Below are positions 15,248-22,877 of a stretch of DNA of 64,000 nt, piece after piece. The stretch's first letter is position 1, and the number at the start of each line of letters is the position of its first letter. Source of the stretch: Lentzea alba (GTDB taxonomy: Bacteria > Actinomycetota > Actinomycetes > Mycobacteriales > Pseudonocardiaceae); the NCBI RefSeq assembly GCF_011067745.1, contig NZ_JAAMPJ010000001.1, positions 1,164,829-1,228,828 of the forward strand, written 5' to 3'. A program made the translations under genes and the position numbers. The notes under the pieces are model-generated. The model had not been told where the DNA came from and did not search any database. It saw nothing but the letters and a program-made list of their open reading frames with translations.

Positions 15248-15508
15248 ATGGCCAGGAAGTACAGGTACTACGCGTTGATCGGAGTTCCGGACACGCTGGA
15301 CGACCCGCACGCCGTGGTGAGGGTGGGTGGTGAGTTCGACGAGAGCTTCACCACCAACCTCGAGTGGGCCCGCACCGACCTGATGAACCGCATCGAGTGG
15401 GGCCGCGACGACTACGAGGTCGTGGAGATCAGCGAGAAGGACGCCAAGCGCTTCGAGAAGACCCAGGCTCGCCGGGTCGCGGAGGTGCGCAAGCGCGACG
15501 GGTACTGA
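15248..15508 (+). CDS. Candidate immunity or partner protein of the RelA/SpoT-like toxin
   Basis: An 86-residue cytoplasmic-type protein with no signal peptide, starting 13 bases after the toxin stop behind AGGTGA. It is tyrosine-rich at the N terminus (KYRYYALIGVPDTLDD), acidic in the middle (EWGRDDYEVVEISEKDAKRF) and ends in a basic tail (RRVAEVRKRDGY). I do not recognise a named family. Small acidic proteins directly downstream of polymorphic toxins are usually immunity proteins, which is the basis for the call. Its last residues recur at the end of the stub gene at 10402, which ties the two genes to one ancestral cassette. Confidence 0.65.
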   Translation: MARKYRYYALIGVPDTLDDPHAVVRVGGEFDESFTTNLEWARTDLMNRIEWGRDDYEVVEISEKDAKRFEKTQARRVAEVRKRDGY

Positions 15509-15516
15509 TTCACGCT

Positions 15517-15557
15517 GAAACCGGGCCGGGTGGGAGTTGTCCACCCGGCCCGGTTTC
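15517..15557. terminator. 17-bp bidirectional hairpin terminator
   Basis: Perfect arms 15517-15533 and 15541-15557 (GAAACCGGGCCGGGTGG) enclose a 7-base loop between converging genes. The right arm touches the stop codon of the META-domain gene. Confidence 0.85.
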
Positions 15558-16330
15558 TACTTCTTGAGCGTCAGGCCCGCGCCGGACGGGTTCGTCAGCG
15601 TCAGCGTGTTGCGGTCGATCTTGTAGGTGATCTTGCCCTTGGCGAACAACGCGTCCAGAGCGTTCTCCACGGTTTCCACGTCCGGCCTGCACTTGATCAG
15701 GGTCTTGCCGTCCCACGCGAAGGTGATCGTGTCACCGTCCACTTTGTACGGTCGGCCGACCGGACCCTGGTAGTTGCAGCCGTTGTCCACCGTCATGGCG
15801 CCGTCCTTGAAGACGAACGTGGTTTTGGCGTCGCCGGGGACGGACGAAACGGCATCGCCGTTCATGATGCCGTCGACGAGCCAGGTCCCGCCTTCCAGCG
15901 TCGCGGGGGCTTCCGCGGCGAGCACGATCTCGGTGTCCGCTCCGGTGATCACCAGGTTCGCGCCGTCGAGCTTCCACGACGGCTTGGCGTCGAGCAGCTT
16001 CGCCAGCCACTCGTCCTGTTGGTGCAGCTCGGGTTTCGGGCATCCCATCGCGGTCGTGCTGATCTCGGCGACGGAAAGCTTTCCGTCGTCGAGGGAAACG
16101 GGACCCTGCATCATGTTGCAGCCGGCGTTGGCCATCAGCCGGTCGTCGTCGGTGAATCTCAGATCCACCTTCGTACCTTCGACCAGAGCGCGCGGCTTGC
16201 CCTGCTCGGTCACGGACGACGACACGTACACCTTGCCCCGCAGGTTGGGACCGCCCTGTTCGAGTTGACCACCGGTGCAGCCCGTCGCACCGATCAGCAC
16301 CAGGGCGGCGAGGGCGATTCGGTTGCTCAT
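15557..16330 (-). CDS. META-domain lipoprotein
   Basis: A 257-residue lipoprotein with signal and lipobox (ALVLIGATGC). Two HslJ/META-type domains follow. The first has LMANAGCNMMQGPVSLDDGK and a conserved TAMGCP, the second GAMTVDNGCNYQGPV; both show the N-x-GCN signature of META domains. HslJ-like proteins are surface-anchored, and a precise function is not established. It is transcribed toward the toxin-partner genes and shares their terminator. Nothing suggests co-function with them. Confidence 0.85.
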   Translation of the reverse strand: MSNRIALAALVLIGATGCTGGQLEQGGPNLRGKVYVSSSVTEQGKPRALVEGTKVDLRFTDDDRLMANAGCNMMQGPVSLDDGKLSVAEISTTAMGCPKPELHQQDEWLAKLLDAKPSWKLDGANLVITGADTEIVLAAEAPATLEGGTWLVDGIMNGDAVSSVPGDAKTTFVFKDGAMTVDNGCNYQGPVGRPYKVDGDTITFAWDGKTLIKCRPDVETVENALDALFAKGKITYKIDRNTLTLTNPSGAGLTLKK

Positions 16331-16408
16331 GCCCCCAGGACGGAACCCCGAGCCCCCTCGGTTGCCCGGAAGTTGGGGGTTGACAGCCGCCCACCTCTGC
16401 GGCTTACT

Positions 16409-16438
16409 TAACCCAGAGGTTAGATAACCAAGTGGTTA
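16409..16438 (+). promoter_or_regulatory. Tandem double operator upstream of the ArsR gene
   Basis: Two identical-style inverted repeats lie head to tail: TAACC-CAGA-GGTTA (16409-16422) and TAACC-AAGT-GGTTA (16425-16438), two bases apart, ending 8 bases before ATG 16447. ArsR-type dimers bind such sites, so autoregulation is the obvious reading. Confidence 0.75.
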
Positions 16439-16446
16439 GGTACGAG

Positions 16447-16773
16447 ATGGACCAGCTGAGCGCCACCTTCGCCGCACTGGCGGACCCGACGCGTCGCGCG
16501 ATCCTCGCGCGGCTCACCGACGGCCCGGCAACGGTGAAGGAGCTCTCCGAGCCGTTCGACATCAGCGGCCCGGCGATCTCCAAACACCTGCGCGTGCTGG
16601 AGAAGGCAGGCCTGATCACCCGCGGCAGGGAGGCCCAGTGGCGCCCCTGCCAGCTCGACGCGACACCGCTGAAGGAGGTCGCCGTGTGGGCTGAGAACTA
16701 CCGCCGTTTCTGGGATGCGAGCTACACGCGCCTGGACGCACTCTTGACCGAGATGAAGGAGACAGAGCAATGA
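16447..16773 (+). CDS. ArsR-family transcriptional regulator
   Basis: A 108-residue winged-helix repressor: DQLSATFAALADPTRRAILA, TVKELSEPFDISGPAISKHL (recognition helix) and LRVLEKAGLITRGREAQWR are hallmarks of the ArsR subgroup paired with SRPBCC proteins. It has no metal-binding CxC motif, so it probably senses an organic ligand or acts with its partner. GTG 16432 in the same frame lies inside the operator, so ATG 16447 is preferred. It overlaps the next gene by four bases (ATGA), indicating translational coupling. Confidence 0.9.
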   Translation: MDQLSATFAALADPTRRAILARLTDGPATVKELSEPFDISGPAISKHLRVLEKAGLITRGREAQWRPCQLDATPLKEVAVWAENYRRFWDASYTRLDALLTEMKETEQ

Positions 16774-17249
16774 GCACCGTCAAGTTCGGCACCACCGTGA
16801 CCCTCCCGTCCGACACCGAGATCGCGATGTCGCGTGAGTTCGACGCGCCCGCTTCCTTGGTCTGGAAGGCGTTCACGACGCCGGATCTGTTGAAGCGCTG
16901 GCTGCTCGGCCCCGACGGCTGGGAGATGCCGATCTGCGAGGTCGACCTCCGCGTGGGCGGCAAGTGGCGCTACGGCTGGGCGCTGCCGGACGGGTCTTCC
17001 GCTTTCGAGATGTACGGCGAATACACCGAGGTCACGCCTCATTCGCGGCTCGTGAACACCGAGCACTTCGAGGACAACCCGCCGGCCGTCACGACCGTGG
17101 AGTTCGTCGAGACGGACGGGCGGACCGTCATGACGACCACCATGCGGCTGGTGTCGCAGGAGGCCAGGGACGCCGTGCTGGCGACGGGCATGGCGGACGG
17201 CGCGGGCCGCAGCTACGAGCGACTGGGCGAGGTTCTCGCGTCGCTGTGA
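16770..17249 (+). CDS. SRPBCC/AHSA1-domain protein
   Basis: A 159-residue START-like protein of the AHSA1 subfamily with ligand-pocket signature elements SREFDAPASLVWKAFTTPDL, KRWLLGPDGWEMP, EVDLRVGGKWRY and the C-terminal SYERLGEVLA. These proteins bind hydrophobic ligands and, in actinobacteria, commonly form a two-gene unit with an ArsR regulator. The four-base overlap with the upstream gene shows such a unit, controlled by the double operator at 16409. The ligand is unknown. Confidence 0.92.
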   Translation: MSTVKFGTTVTLPSDTEIAMSREFDAPASLVWKAFTTPDLLKRWLLGPDGWEMPICEVDLRVGGKWRYGWALPDGSSAFEMYGEYTEVTPHSRLVNTEHFEDNPPAVTTVEFVETDGRTVMTTTMRLVSQEARDAVLATGMADGAGRSYERLGEVLASL

Positions 17250-17289
17250 CCCGTTCGGCGGAGTAATGCGGGTCCTCGTTCGGGCGATG

Positions 17290-17313
17290 CTCCGCGTGAC
17301 CGGTCACGCGGAG
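17290..17313. promoter_or_regulatory. Perfect 24-bp palindrome before the ribosome binding site
   Basis: CTCCGCGTGACC and GGTCACGCGGAG abut with no spacer. The right half runs into the GGAGGG that serves the gene at 17322. It could be an operator, or an mRNA hairpin masking the ribosome binding site, or a terminator of the preceding gene. Confidence 0.5.
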
Positions 17314-17321
17314 GGTTGCTC

Positions 17322-18041
17322 ATGGCCACGCTTTCCTTGCTGTTCGTCGTACTGGCTGTTCTCGCGATCGTCGGCGTAGTCGTGTGGTCGACGAGGTTGA
17401 TGGCGAGACGAGCTGAGATCAGGAGCGAAACCGCCGTCGGGGCAGCGAAACTCGCGATCGTCGCCGCCACCACGCACCAACCGCCGGCCGACCTCGAACA
17501 GGGACGCATCCGCACGTTCCTGATGCTCGACGAGAGCTCGATCATGAGCCTCTACAGCCAAACCCCCGCTGCCGCCGCCGAAGCCCGCATCCGCGAGGTC
17601 GAGCGCGGCACCTCGCGCGAGGGCTCGCTGGGCCTGAGCAGCTCGCTGCTGGAGGCCGGCGGCAAACGTTCGGGCAGCGAGACCGTGCGCGAGACGTTCG
17701 AAGCGGAGACGAACGCCGCCCGCGCCCTCGACGTCGTGCTCCGGCACCTGGTCGCCACCGACGAGCTCACCCAGATCGACCTGACCACGCAGCCGAACCT
17801 GGATCATGCTTCGCAGGGCTACGTGAAGATCAAGGCTTCGTACCGGATCACCACGGGCGACAACGACATCACCGTCTCCGCCACCGGGGTCAGGTTCACG
17901 ATCCGACGTTCGCAGGTGACGGAGTCCAGCTCGGCCGTCTTCGCCGACGGCGCGACCTTCGTCGCGATCTGCTTCGGCCGCGCGGCGCGCTGGGATCAGT
18001 CCACTTTGGTCATTCTGCCGTCGGCGCTGTACCTGGCCTGA
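17322..18041 (+). CDS. Membrane-anchored protein of unknown function
   Basis: A 239-residue protein with one N-terminal membrane helix (LSLLFVVLAVLAIVGVVVW) and a soluble remainder. The segment IRTFLMLDESSIMSLYSQT and the later VLRHLVATDELTQIDL loosely recall DUF6414-type proteins, which is a weak match from memory. I recognise no catalytic motif. The start is ATG 17322, seven bases after GGAGGG, where a perfect palindrome overlaps the site. It stands alone between the ArsR unit and a small secreted protein. Confidence 0.75.
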   Translation: MATLSLLFVVLAVLAIVGVVVWSTRLMARRAEIRSETAVGAAKLAIVAATTHQPPADLEQGRIRTFLMLDESSIMSLYSQTPAAAAEARIREVERGTSREGSLGLSSSLLEAGGKRSGSETVRETFEAETNAARALDVVLRHLVATDELTQIDLTTQPNLDHASQGYVKIKASYRITTGDNDITVSATGVRFTIRRSQVTESSSAVFADGATFVAICFGRAARWDQSTLVILPSALYLA

Positions 18042-18118
18042 GGTTGGCGGAGCGTAGTCACCATTGGGGACACCGGTTCCCCCGGTCGGGGTTGTGCGGC
18101 GCGGTTACGTTCGGGCGC

Positions 18119-18475
18119 ATGGGACGTTTCTTGGTGGCGCTGGCCCTCACGCTCGGTTTCGCCGTGCTGTCCGCTCCCCACGCCTCGGCGTCGGAGGGCA
18201 CCCGGTGGCAGGTCACACCGTGCGCGTCCGGCTCGAAGGCGTTGTGGCTGCCGCGCGTCGACAAGTTCGGCACCGACATCAGCTGCACGACCGAGGAAGC
18301 CCGTGCGGCGGCGGTGAAGGCGGCGGTGGACAGCGGGAGTCCGACGCGGATGATGAACGTCGCGATCGCGTTCGCGCAGCAGATCTCGGACAAGGCGCTG
18401 ACCGCGGAGTCGACCTGCGTGCTGGGCGCCAAGGGTGCGATCGGCGAGGCGCTCGGGACGTGCGTGGCGGCATAA
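18119..18475 (+). CDS. Small secreted protein with four cysteines
   Basis: A 118-residue protein with a clear signal peptide (GRFLVALALTLGFAVLSAP, cleavage near ASA). The mature part of about 90 residues contains four Cys (TPC, ISC, STC, GTC), probably forming two disulfides. No family is recognised. TACGTT lies 7 bases before the ATG, so the mRNA is probably leaderless. The ATG at 18119 is chosen because the signal peptide begins there. Confidence 0.72.
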   Translation: MGRFLVALALTLGFAVLSAPHASASEGTRWQVTPCASGSKALWLPRVDKFGTDISCTTEEARAAAVKAAVDSGSPTRMMNVAIAFAQQISDKALTAESTCVLGAKGAIGEALGTCVAA

Positions 18476-18506
18476 GGCTCGTCTCCCGTGCGGGGTAGCT
18501 TGGTCG

Positions 18507-18514
18507 CTGTACAG
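18507..18514 (+). promoter_or_regulatory. CTGTACAG operator site 1
   Basis: CTGTACAGAAC lies 29 bases before the GntR start. The identical octamer recurs at 19319 and 19355, upstream of the following gene. The palindromic octamer fits a GntR dimer half-site arrangement. Confidence 0.65.
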
Positions 18515-18542
18515 AACCGCGGCCCCGCTGAGGAGATGGCTC

Positions 18543-19304
18543 ATGACCGGCAACGCCCAGCCAGGGCGCGTTGGCTATCGGGACATCGCGAACGATCTCC
18601 GCCAGCAGATCGACTCCGGCGAACTACCGCCCGGAAGCCGCGTTCCTGGCGAGAACGACCTCATGGTCACCTACGGCATAGAACAGCCAACTGCTCGCCG
18701 CGCCTTGGACGCGTTGAAGAACGAAGGCCTGATCGTCGCGAAGCGTGGATCGGGAACGTTCGTCCGCGAGTTCAAGCCGATCAGGCGGGTGTCTCCGGAC
18801 AGGCTGAAAGCCACGTCATGGGGATCAGGCCAGCCGATCTGGTCCACCGACATCGGTACGCGGCCGAGGACCGAAGGCGTGACCGTCGACGTCGAAGTCC
18901 CGCCCGCGCGAGTCGCCGACGTCCTGAAGCTCGATGACGGAGCCCGCGTCGTGGTCCGGCGACGCAGGTACGTCGTTGATGACAAGCCTGTGCAACTCGC
19001 GACGTCCTACTTCCCGGAGGCGTTGGTCGCCGGGTCAGCGATCACCGAGATCAACACTGGCGAAGGCGGCGCCTACGCTCGCCTCGCCGAACTGGGCCAC
19101 GAGCCCACGAGGTTCCGTGAAGAGCTGCGTAGCCGCATGCCCCGAGAAGCCGAGCGCGAAGCTCTCGACCTCGCACAGGGCACGCCGGTCATCTTGATCG
19201 TGCGGACCGCGTACACCGCCGATGATCAGCCGGTCGAGGTCAACGAAATGGTCCTGGACTCGTCGGCCTACGTGCTCGAGTACAAGTTCACCTCGCACGA
19301 CTGA
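18543..19304 (+). CDS. GntR-family regulator, HutC/UTRA type
   Basis: A 253-residue repressor. Residues 8-75 form the winged helix (GYRDIANDLRQQIDSGELPP, ENDLMVTYGIEQPTARRALD, GLIVAKRGSGTFV), and the C-terminal UTRA effector domain covers about 100-250 (ending EVNEMVLDSSAYVLEYKFTS). The start is ATG 18543, 7 bases after GAGGAG. CTGTACAG sites upstream of itself and of the next gene suggest that it controls both. The effector is unknown; HutC-type members sense sugars, amino acids or small acids. Confidence 0.92.
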   Translation: MTGNAQPGRVGYRDIANDLRQQIDSGELPPGSRVPGENDLMVTYGIEQPTARRALDALKNEGLIVAKRGSGTFVREFKPIRRVSPDRLKATSWGSGQPIWSTDIGTRPRTEGVTVDVEVPPARVADVLKLDDGARVVVRRRRYVVDDKPVQLATSYFPEALVAGSAITEINTGEGGAYARLAELGHEPTRFREELRSRMPREAEREALDLAQGTPVILIVRTAYTADDQPVEVNEMVLDSSAYVLEYKFTSHD

Positions 19305-19316
19305 CACCTCTTGCAT

Positions 19317-19362
19317 TTCTGTACAGAACTGCGCTTCACTGTTGCCGTGAAGTTCTGTACAG
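19317..19362 (+). promoter_or_regulatory. CTGTACAG operator sites 2 and 3
   Basis: Site 2 is a 12-bp palindrome TTCTGTACAGAA (19317-19328). Site 3 is TTCTGTACAG (19353-19362). Their centres are 36 bases apart and bracket the likely promoter and start of the next gene, fitting cooperative repression by the adjacent GntR protein. Confidence 0.65.
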
Positions 19363-19973
19363 ATGTGGCGCCTTACATCACCGCGTGGAGTGCCGAGCAG
19401 GACTTGCCGTGCACGCTGGTGGAGCGACCTGACCGCAGCATCGGGTACGCCAACGAGTTGTTGAGCGATCGCGATCGGCACGGCGTGCTGTGGCGTCAGA
19501 CCGCGCTACGCCATCGAGTCAGCCGGCCCGAGTTCGCTCGGGTTCACCCGGCACGGCAGCGGCGGGCGATGGAGCTGTTGCTGTGTCAGGTTTGCGGCGA
19601 ACCGGCGGATCAGAACGACGACGGAATCCTGTGGCTGCAACGAGATCATCGCGACGACTGGCCTCGATGGCCAGAGGGAATGGCATCCGTGGAGCCGCCG
19701 GTGTGCCTGCCGTGCGTTCCAGTCGCGCGACGGATGTGTCCGGCGTTGCGGCGCGGAGCCGTGGCTGTTCGCGTCAGGGAGTGCCCGATCGCGGGTGTGC
19801 GCGGTGCGCTCTACCGACAGAGTGCGCTGGCTCCGACGGCGGTCACTGCGGGGAACTTCGCGTACGACGATCCCGCAGTGCGCCGCGTGCTCGCTTCTGC
19901 CCTTATCCGCGAGCTACGCGGCTGCACTATGGTGACGTTCGACGAGCTGGGTCTTGAGGAACTCAGCCGTTGA
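19347..19973 (+). CDS. Unknown protein with paired CxxC motifs, GntR-linked
   Basis: About 208 residues from GTG 19347 (GTG 19365 is possible; an earlier in-frame ATG lies at 19311). The first part (DVAPYITAWSAEQDLPCTLV) is unfamiliar. The centre has CQVCG and CLPC about 47 residues apart, a plausible zinc-ribbon or treble-clef site, with an HRDDW segment between. No HNH catalytic histidines can be assigned. It lies under two CTGTACAG operators, so it is probably the main target of the upstream GntR gene. Its 3' end overlaps the convergent acyl-CoA dehydrogenase by 11 bases. Confidence 0.65.
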   Translation: MKFCTDVAPYITAWSAEQDLPCTLVERPDRSIGYANELLSDRDRHGVLWRQTALRHRVSRPEFARVHPARQRRAMELLLCQVCGEPADQNDDGILWLQRDHRDDWPRWPEGMASVEPPVCLPCVPVARRMCPALRRGAVAVRVRECPIAGVRGALYRQSALAPTAVTAGNFAYDDPAVRRVLASALIRELRGCTMVTFDELGLEELSR

Positions 19974-21126
19974 GAATCGCGCGCGACATGACCACGCGCT
20001 GCACCTGGTTCGTGCCCTCGTAGATCTGCGTGATCTTCGCGTCCCGCATCATCCGCTCGACCGGGAAGTCACGCGTGTACCCCGCGCCACCGAAAAGCTG
20101 CACGGCGTCCGTGGTGACCTCCATGGCCACGTCGGAAGCGAAGCACTTGGCAGCGGCGGTGATGAAGCCGATGTTCGGCTCGCCCCGCTCGGCCTTCGCG
20201 GCGGCGACGTAGACCATGTGCCGAGCGGCCTCGATCTTCATGGCCATGTCGGCGAGCATGAACTGGACGCCCTGGAAGTCCGAAATGGACTTCCCGAACT
20301 GCTTGCGGTCCTTCACGTACGCGACCGCGGCCTCAAGCGCACCCTGTGCGATGCCCACGGCCTGCGCACCGATCGTCGGACGCGTGTGGTCCAGCGTCTT
20401 CAAAGCGGTCTTGAGCCCAGTGCCCGGCTCGCCGATGATGCGGTTGGCCGGGATCGTGCAGTTCTCGAAGTAGATCTCGCGGGTCGGCGAGCCCTTGATG
20501 CCGAGCTTGCGCTCCTTGGGACCGACCGAGAAGCCCGGGTCGTCCTTGTGCACGACGAACGCCGAGATGCCGGCGGACTTCTTGGCCGCGTTGGGGTCCG
20601 TCACGGCCATGACCGTGTACCAGGTGGACTCGCCGGCGTTGGTGATCCAGCACTTGGTGCCGTTGAGCACCCAGTCCGAGCCGTCCAGCACTGCCCGCGT
20701 GCGCATCGAGGCGGTGTCGGAGCCCGCCTCGCGCTCGGACAGCGCGTAGGAGGCCATGGCCTCGCCCGAGGCGATGGAGGGCATGACGAGCTGCTTGAGC
20801 TCCTCGGAGGCCGAGAGCAGGATCGGCATCGTGCCGAGCTTGTTCACGGCGGGGATCAGTGAGGAGGACGCGCAGACGCGGGCCACTTCCTCGATGACGA
20901 TGCAGGTGGCCACGGAGTCCGCGCCCTGGCCGTCGTACGACTCGGGGACGTGGACGGCGGCGAAGCCGGACTTCACGAGGGCGTTGTGGGCCTCCACCGG
21001 GAAGCGCTCGTTGTCGTCGACCTCGGCCGCGAACGGCTTGATCTCCTTCTCGGCGAGCGAGCGGACGGCCTCTCGCAGCGCCTCGTGCTCCTCGGCGAGC
21101 TGGTAGGTGCCGAAGCTCGGGTTCAC
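19963..21126 (-). CDS. Acyl-CoA dehydrogenase
   Basis: A 387-residue FAD-dependent enzyme that introduces a trans-2 double bond into acyl-CoA and passes electrons to ETF. The signatures are complete: YALSEREAGSDTASMRTRA (FAD and substrate loop), WITNAGESTWY, GIKGSPTREIYFE and the C-terminal catalytic Glu in QIYEGTNQVQRV. The pattern fits short- or branched-chain enzymes, though substrate choice is inferred. The start is preceded by GGGAGGT. It is not clearly in an operon: purE begins 78 bases further on in the same direction. Confidence 0.95.
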   Translation of the reverse strand: MNPSFGTYQLAEEHEALREAVRSLAEKEIKPFAAEVDDNERFPVEAHNALVKSGFAAVHVPESYDGQGADSVATCIVIEEVARVCASSSLIPAVNKLGTMPILLSASEELKQLVMPSIASGEAMASYALSEREAGSDTASMRTRAVLDGSDWVLNGTKCWITNAGESTWYTVMAVTDPNAAKKSAGISAFVVHKDDPGFSVGPKERKLGIKGSPTREIYFENCTIPANRIIGEPGTGLKTALKTLDHTRPTIGAQAVGIAQGALEAAVAYVKDRKQFGKSISDFQGVQFMLADMAMKIEAARHMVYVAAAKAERGEPNIGFITAAAKCFASDVAMEVTTDAVQLFGGAGYTRDFPVERMMRDAKITQIYEGTNQVQRVVMSRAILNG

Positions 21127-21204
21127 CTTGTTACCTCCCGGTAGCGAGTACTCGGCACGATGTTAGCGCCCGTTCACCGGAGGTGCCGGTGTGCCGTTGA
21201 GCAC

Positions 21205-21693
21205 TCAGAGGGACTTCTGCAGCGCCGCGTCCTTGTCTAGTACGAGCTGCTCGAGTTCCGCCTGGAAGCGGGCCATGCGTTCCTGCAACACAGCGTCCGA
21301 AGCAGCCAGCACGCGCACGGCGAGGAGCCCGGCGTTGCGGGCGCCACCCACTGAGACGGTCGCCACCGGGACGCCCGCGGGCATCTGCACGATCGAGAGC
21401 AGCGAGTCCATGCCGTCGAGGTACTTCAGCGGGACGGGCACGCCGATCACCGGGAGCACCGTGGCCGAGGCGACCATGCCGGGCAGGTGGGCCGCGCCGC
21501 CGGCGCCCGCGATGATCACTCGCAGGCCACGTGAAGCGGCCGAACCCGCGTAGTCGAGCATGCGCTGCGGGGTGCGGTGCGCGGAGACGACGCTCACCTC
21601 GAACGAGACGTCGAACTCGGCCAGCGCCTCGGTGGCGGCCTTCATCACCGGCCAGTCCGAGTCGCTGCCCATGATCACGCCAACCTGAGTCAC
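21205..21693 (-). CDS. purE: N5-carboxyaminoimidazole ribonucleotide mutase
   Basis: Converts N5-CAIR to CAIR in purine synthesis. The 162 residues contain the class I PurE motifs [12 protein letters not shown] (N-terminal phosphate loop), SAHRTPQRM (catalytic His) and [12 protein letters not shown]. It overlaps purK by four bases (ATGA) and is translated after it, so the two-enzyme conversion of AIR to CAIR is encoded as one unit. Confidence 0.97.
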   Translation of the reverse strand: MTQVGVIMGSDSDWPVMKAATEALAEFDVSFEVSVVSAHRTPQRMLDYAGSAASRGLRVIIAGAGGAAHLPGMVASATVLPVIGVPVPLKYLDGMDSLLSIVQMPAGVPVATVSVGGARNAGLLAVRVLAASDAVLQERMARFQAELEQLVLDKDAALQKSL

Positions 21694-22877
21694 TCCGAGC
21701 TCCCGTGAATGTCGTATCCGTCAGACCAAACGCCGGTGGACAGCCAGTCCGCGGCCAGCCGCGCGCGTTCGCGCACCGACGTCATGTCGTTGCCGAGGAA
21801 CGTCACGTGCCCGACCTTGCGGCCCGGCCGTTCCTCCTTGCCGTACAGGTGCACGTGCGCGTCCGGGAACCGGGCGAACAGATGGTGCACGCGCTCGTCC
21901 GGGCCCATCGCCGGCGTCTCCGAGGCACCCAGCACGTTCGCCATCACCACGGCCGGCGCCATCAGGTCGGTGCGGCCCAGCGGGTAGTCCAGGACGGCGC
22001 GCAGGTGCTGTTCGAACTGGGACGTGCGCGCGCCCTCGATCGACCAGTGGCCGGAGTTGTGCGGGCGCATCGCGAGCTCGTTGACGACCACGCCGTCCGC
22101 GGTCTCGAACAGCTCGACGGCGAGCACGCCCACGACGCCCAGTGCGTCGGCGACCTTGAGCGCCAGTTCCTGGGCCGCGGCACCGTCCAGCGAAGGTGCG
22201 GGCGCGAGGACCTCGACGCAGATGCCGTCGGACTGCACGGTCTCGACGACCGGCCACGCCGCGCCCTGACCGAACGGCGAGCGCGCGACCACGGCCGCCA
22301 GCTCGCGGCGCATCGGCACGCACTGCTCGACCATCAGCGGCGTCCCGGCCTCCAGCAGTTCGGGGACGACCAGCTCGGCGCTGTGCGGCTGGTTCAGCAT
22401 CCACACGCCGCGGCCGTCGTAGCCGCCGCGGATCGCCTTCAGCACGCACGGCCAGCCGTGCGCCGCGCCGAACTTCAGCACGTCGCGCACCTCGTGGACC
22501 TCGGCGAACGGCGGCACCGGCAGCCCGAGCTCGGCCAGTCGCACGCGCATCTTCAGCTTGTCCTGCGCGTACTGCAGCGCGTCCGGACCGGGGTGCACCT
22601 TCACGCCCTCGGCGACCAGCGCGCGCAGGTGTTCGGACGGCACGTGCTCGTGGTCGAAGGTGACGACCTCGCAGCCCTTCGCGAACGCGCGCAACGCGTC
22701 CAGGTCGGTGTGCGTGCCGAGCACCACGTCCCGGGCGACGAGCGCGGCGGGGTCGTTCTCGGACACGGCGAGCACGCGCAGCGACTGGCCGAGCGGGATC
22801 GCGGCCTGGTGCGTCATGCGGGCGAGCTGCCCGCCGCCGATCATGCCGACGACTGGGAGACGGGTACGGGAGTCCAC
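21690..22877 (-). CDS. purK: N5-carboxyaminoimidazole ribonucleotide synthase
   Basis: ATP-grasp enzyme forming N5-CAIR from AIR, ATP and bicarbonate. The 395 residues open with [18 protein letters not shown] (purine-pathway nucleotide fold), carry the ATP-grasp core ([18 protein letters not shown]) and the metal-ligand region ([17 protein letters not shown]). The GTG start lies inside the 3' end of the upstream helix-turn-helix gene, a 37-base overlap, so it may be read from that message or from an internal promoter. Confidence 0.97.
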   Translation of the reverse strand: MDSRTRLPVVGMIGGGQLARMTHQAAIPLGQSLRVLAVSENDPAALVARDVVLGTHTDLDALRAFAKGCEVVTFDHEHVPSEHLRALVAEGVKVHPGPDALQYAQDKLKMRVRLAELGLPVPPFAEVHEVRDVLKFGAAHGWPCVLKAIRGGYDGRGVWMLNQPHSAELVVPELLEAGTPLMVEQCVPMRRELAAVVARSPFGQGAAWPVVETVQSDGICVEVLAPAPSLDGAAAQELALKVADALGVVGVLAVELFETADGVVVNELAMRPHNSGHWSIEGARTSQFEQHLRAVLDYPLGRTDLMAPAVVMANVLGASETPAMGPDERVHHLFARFPDAHVHLYGKEERPGRKVGHVTFLGNDMTSVRERARLAADWLSTGVWSDGYDIHGSSE

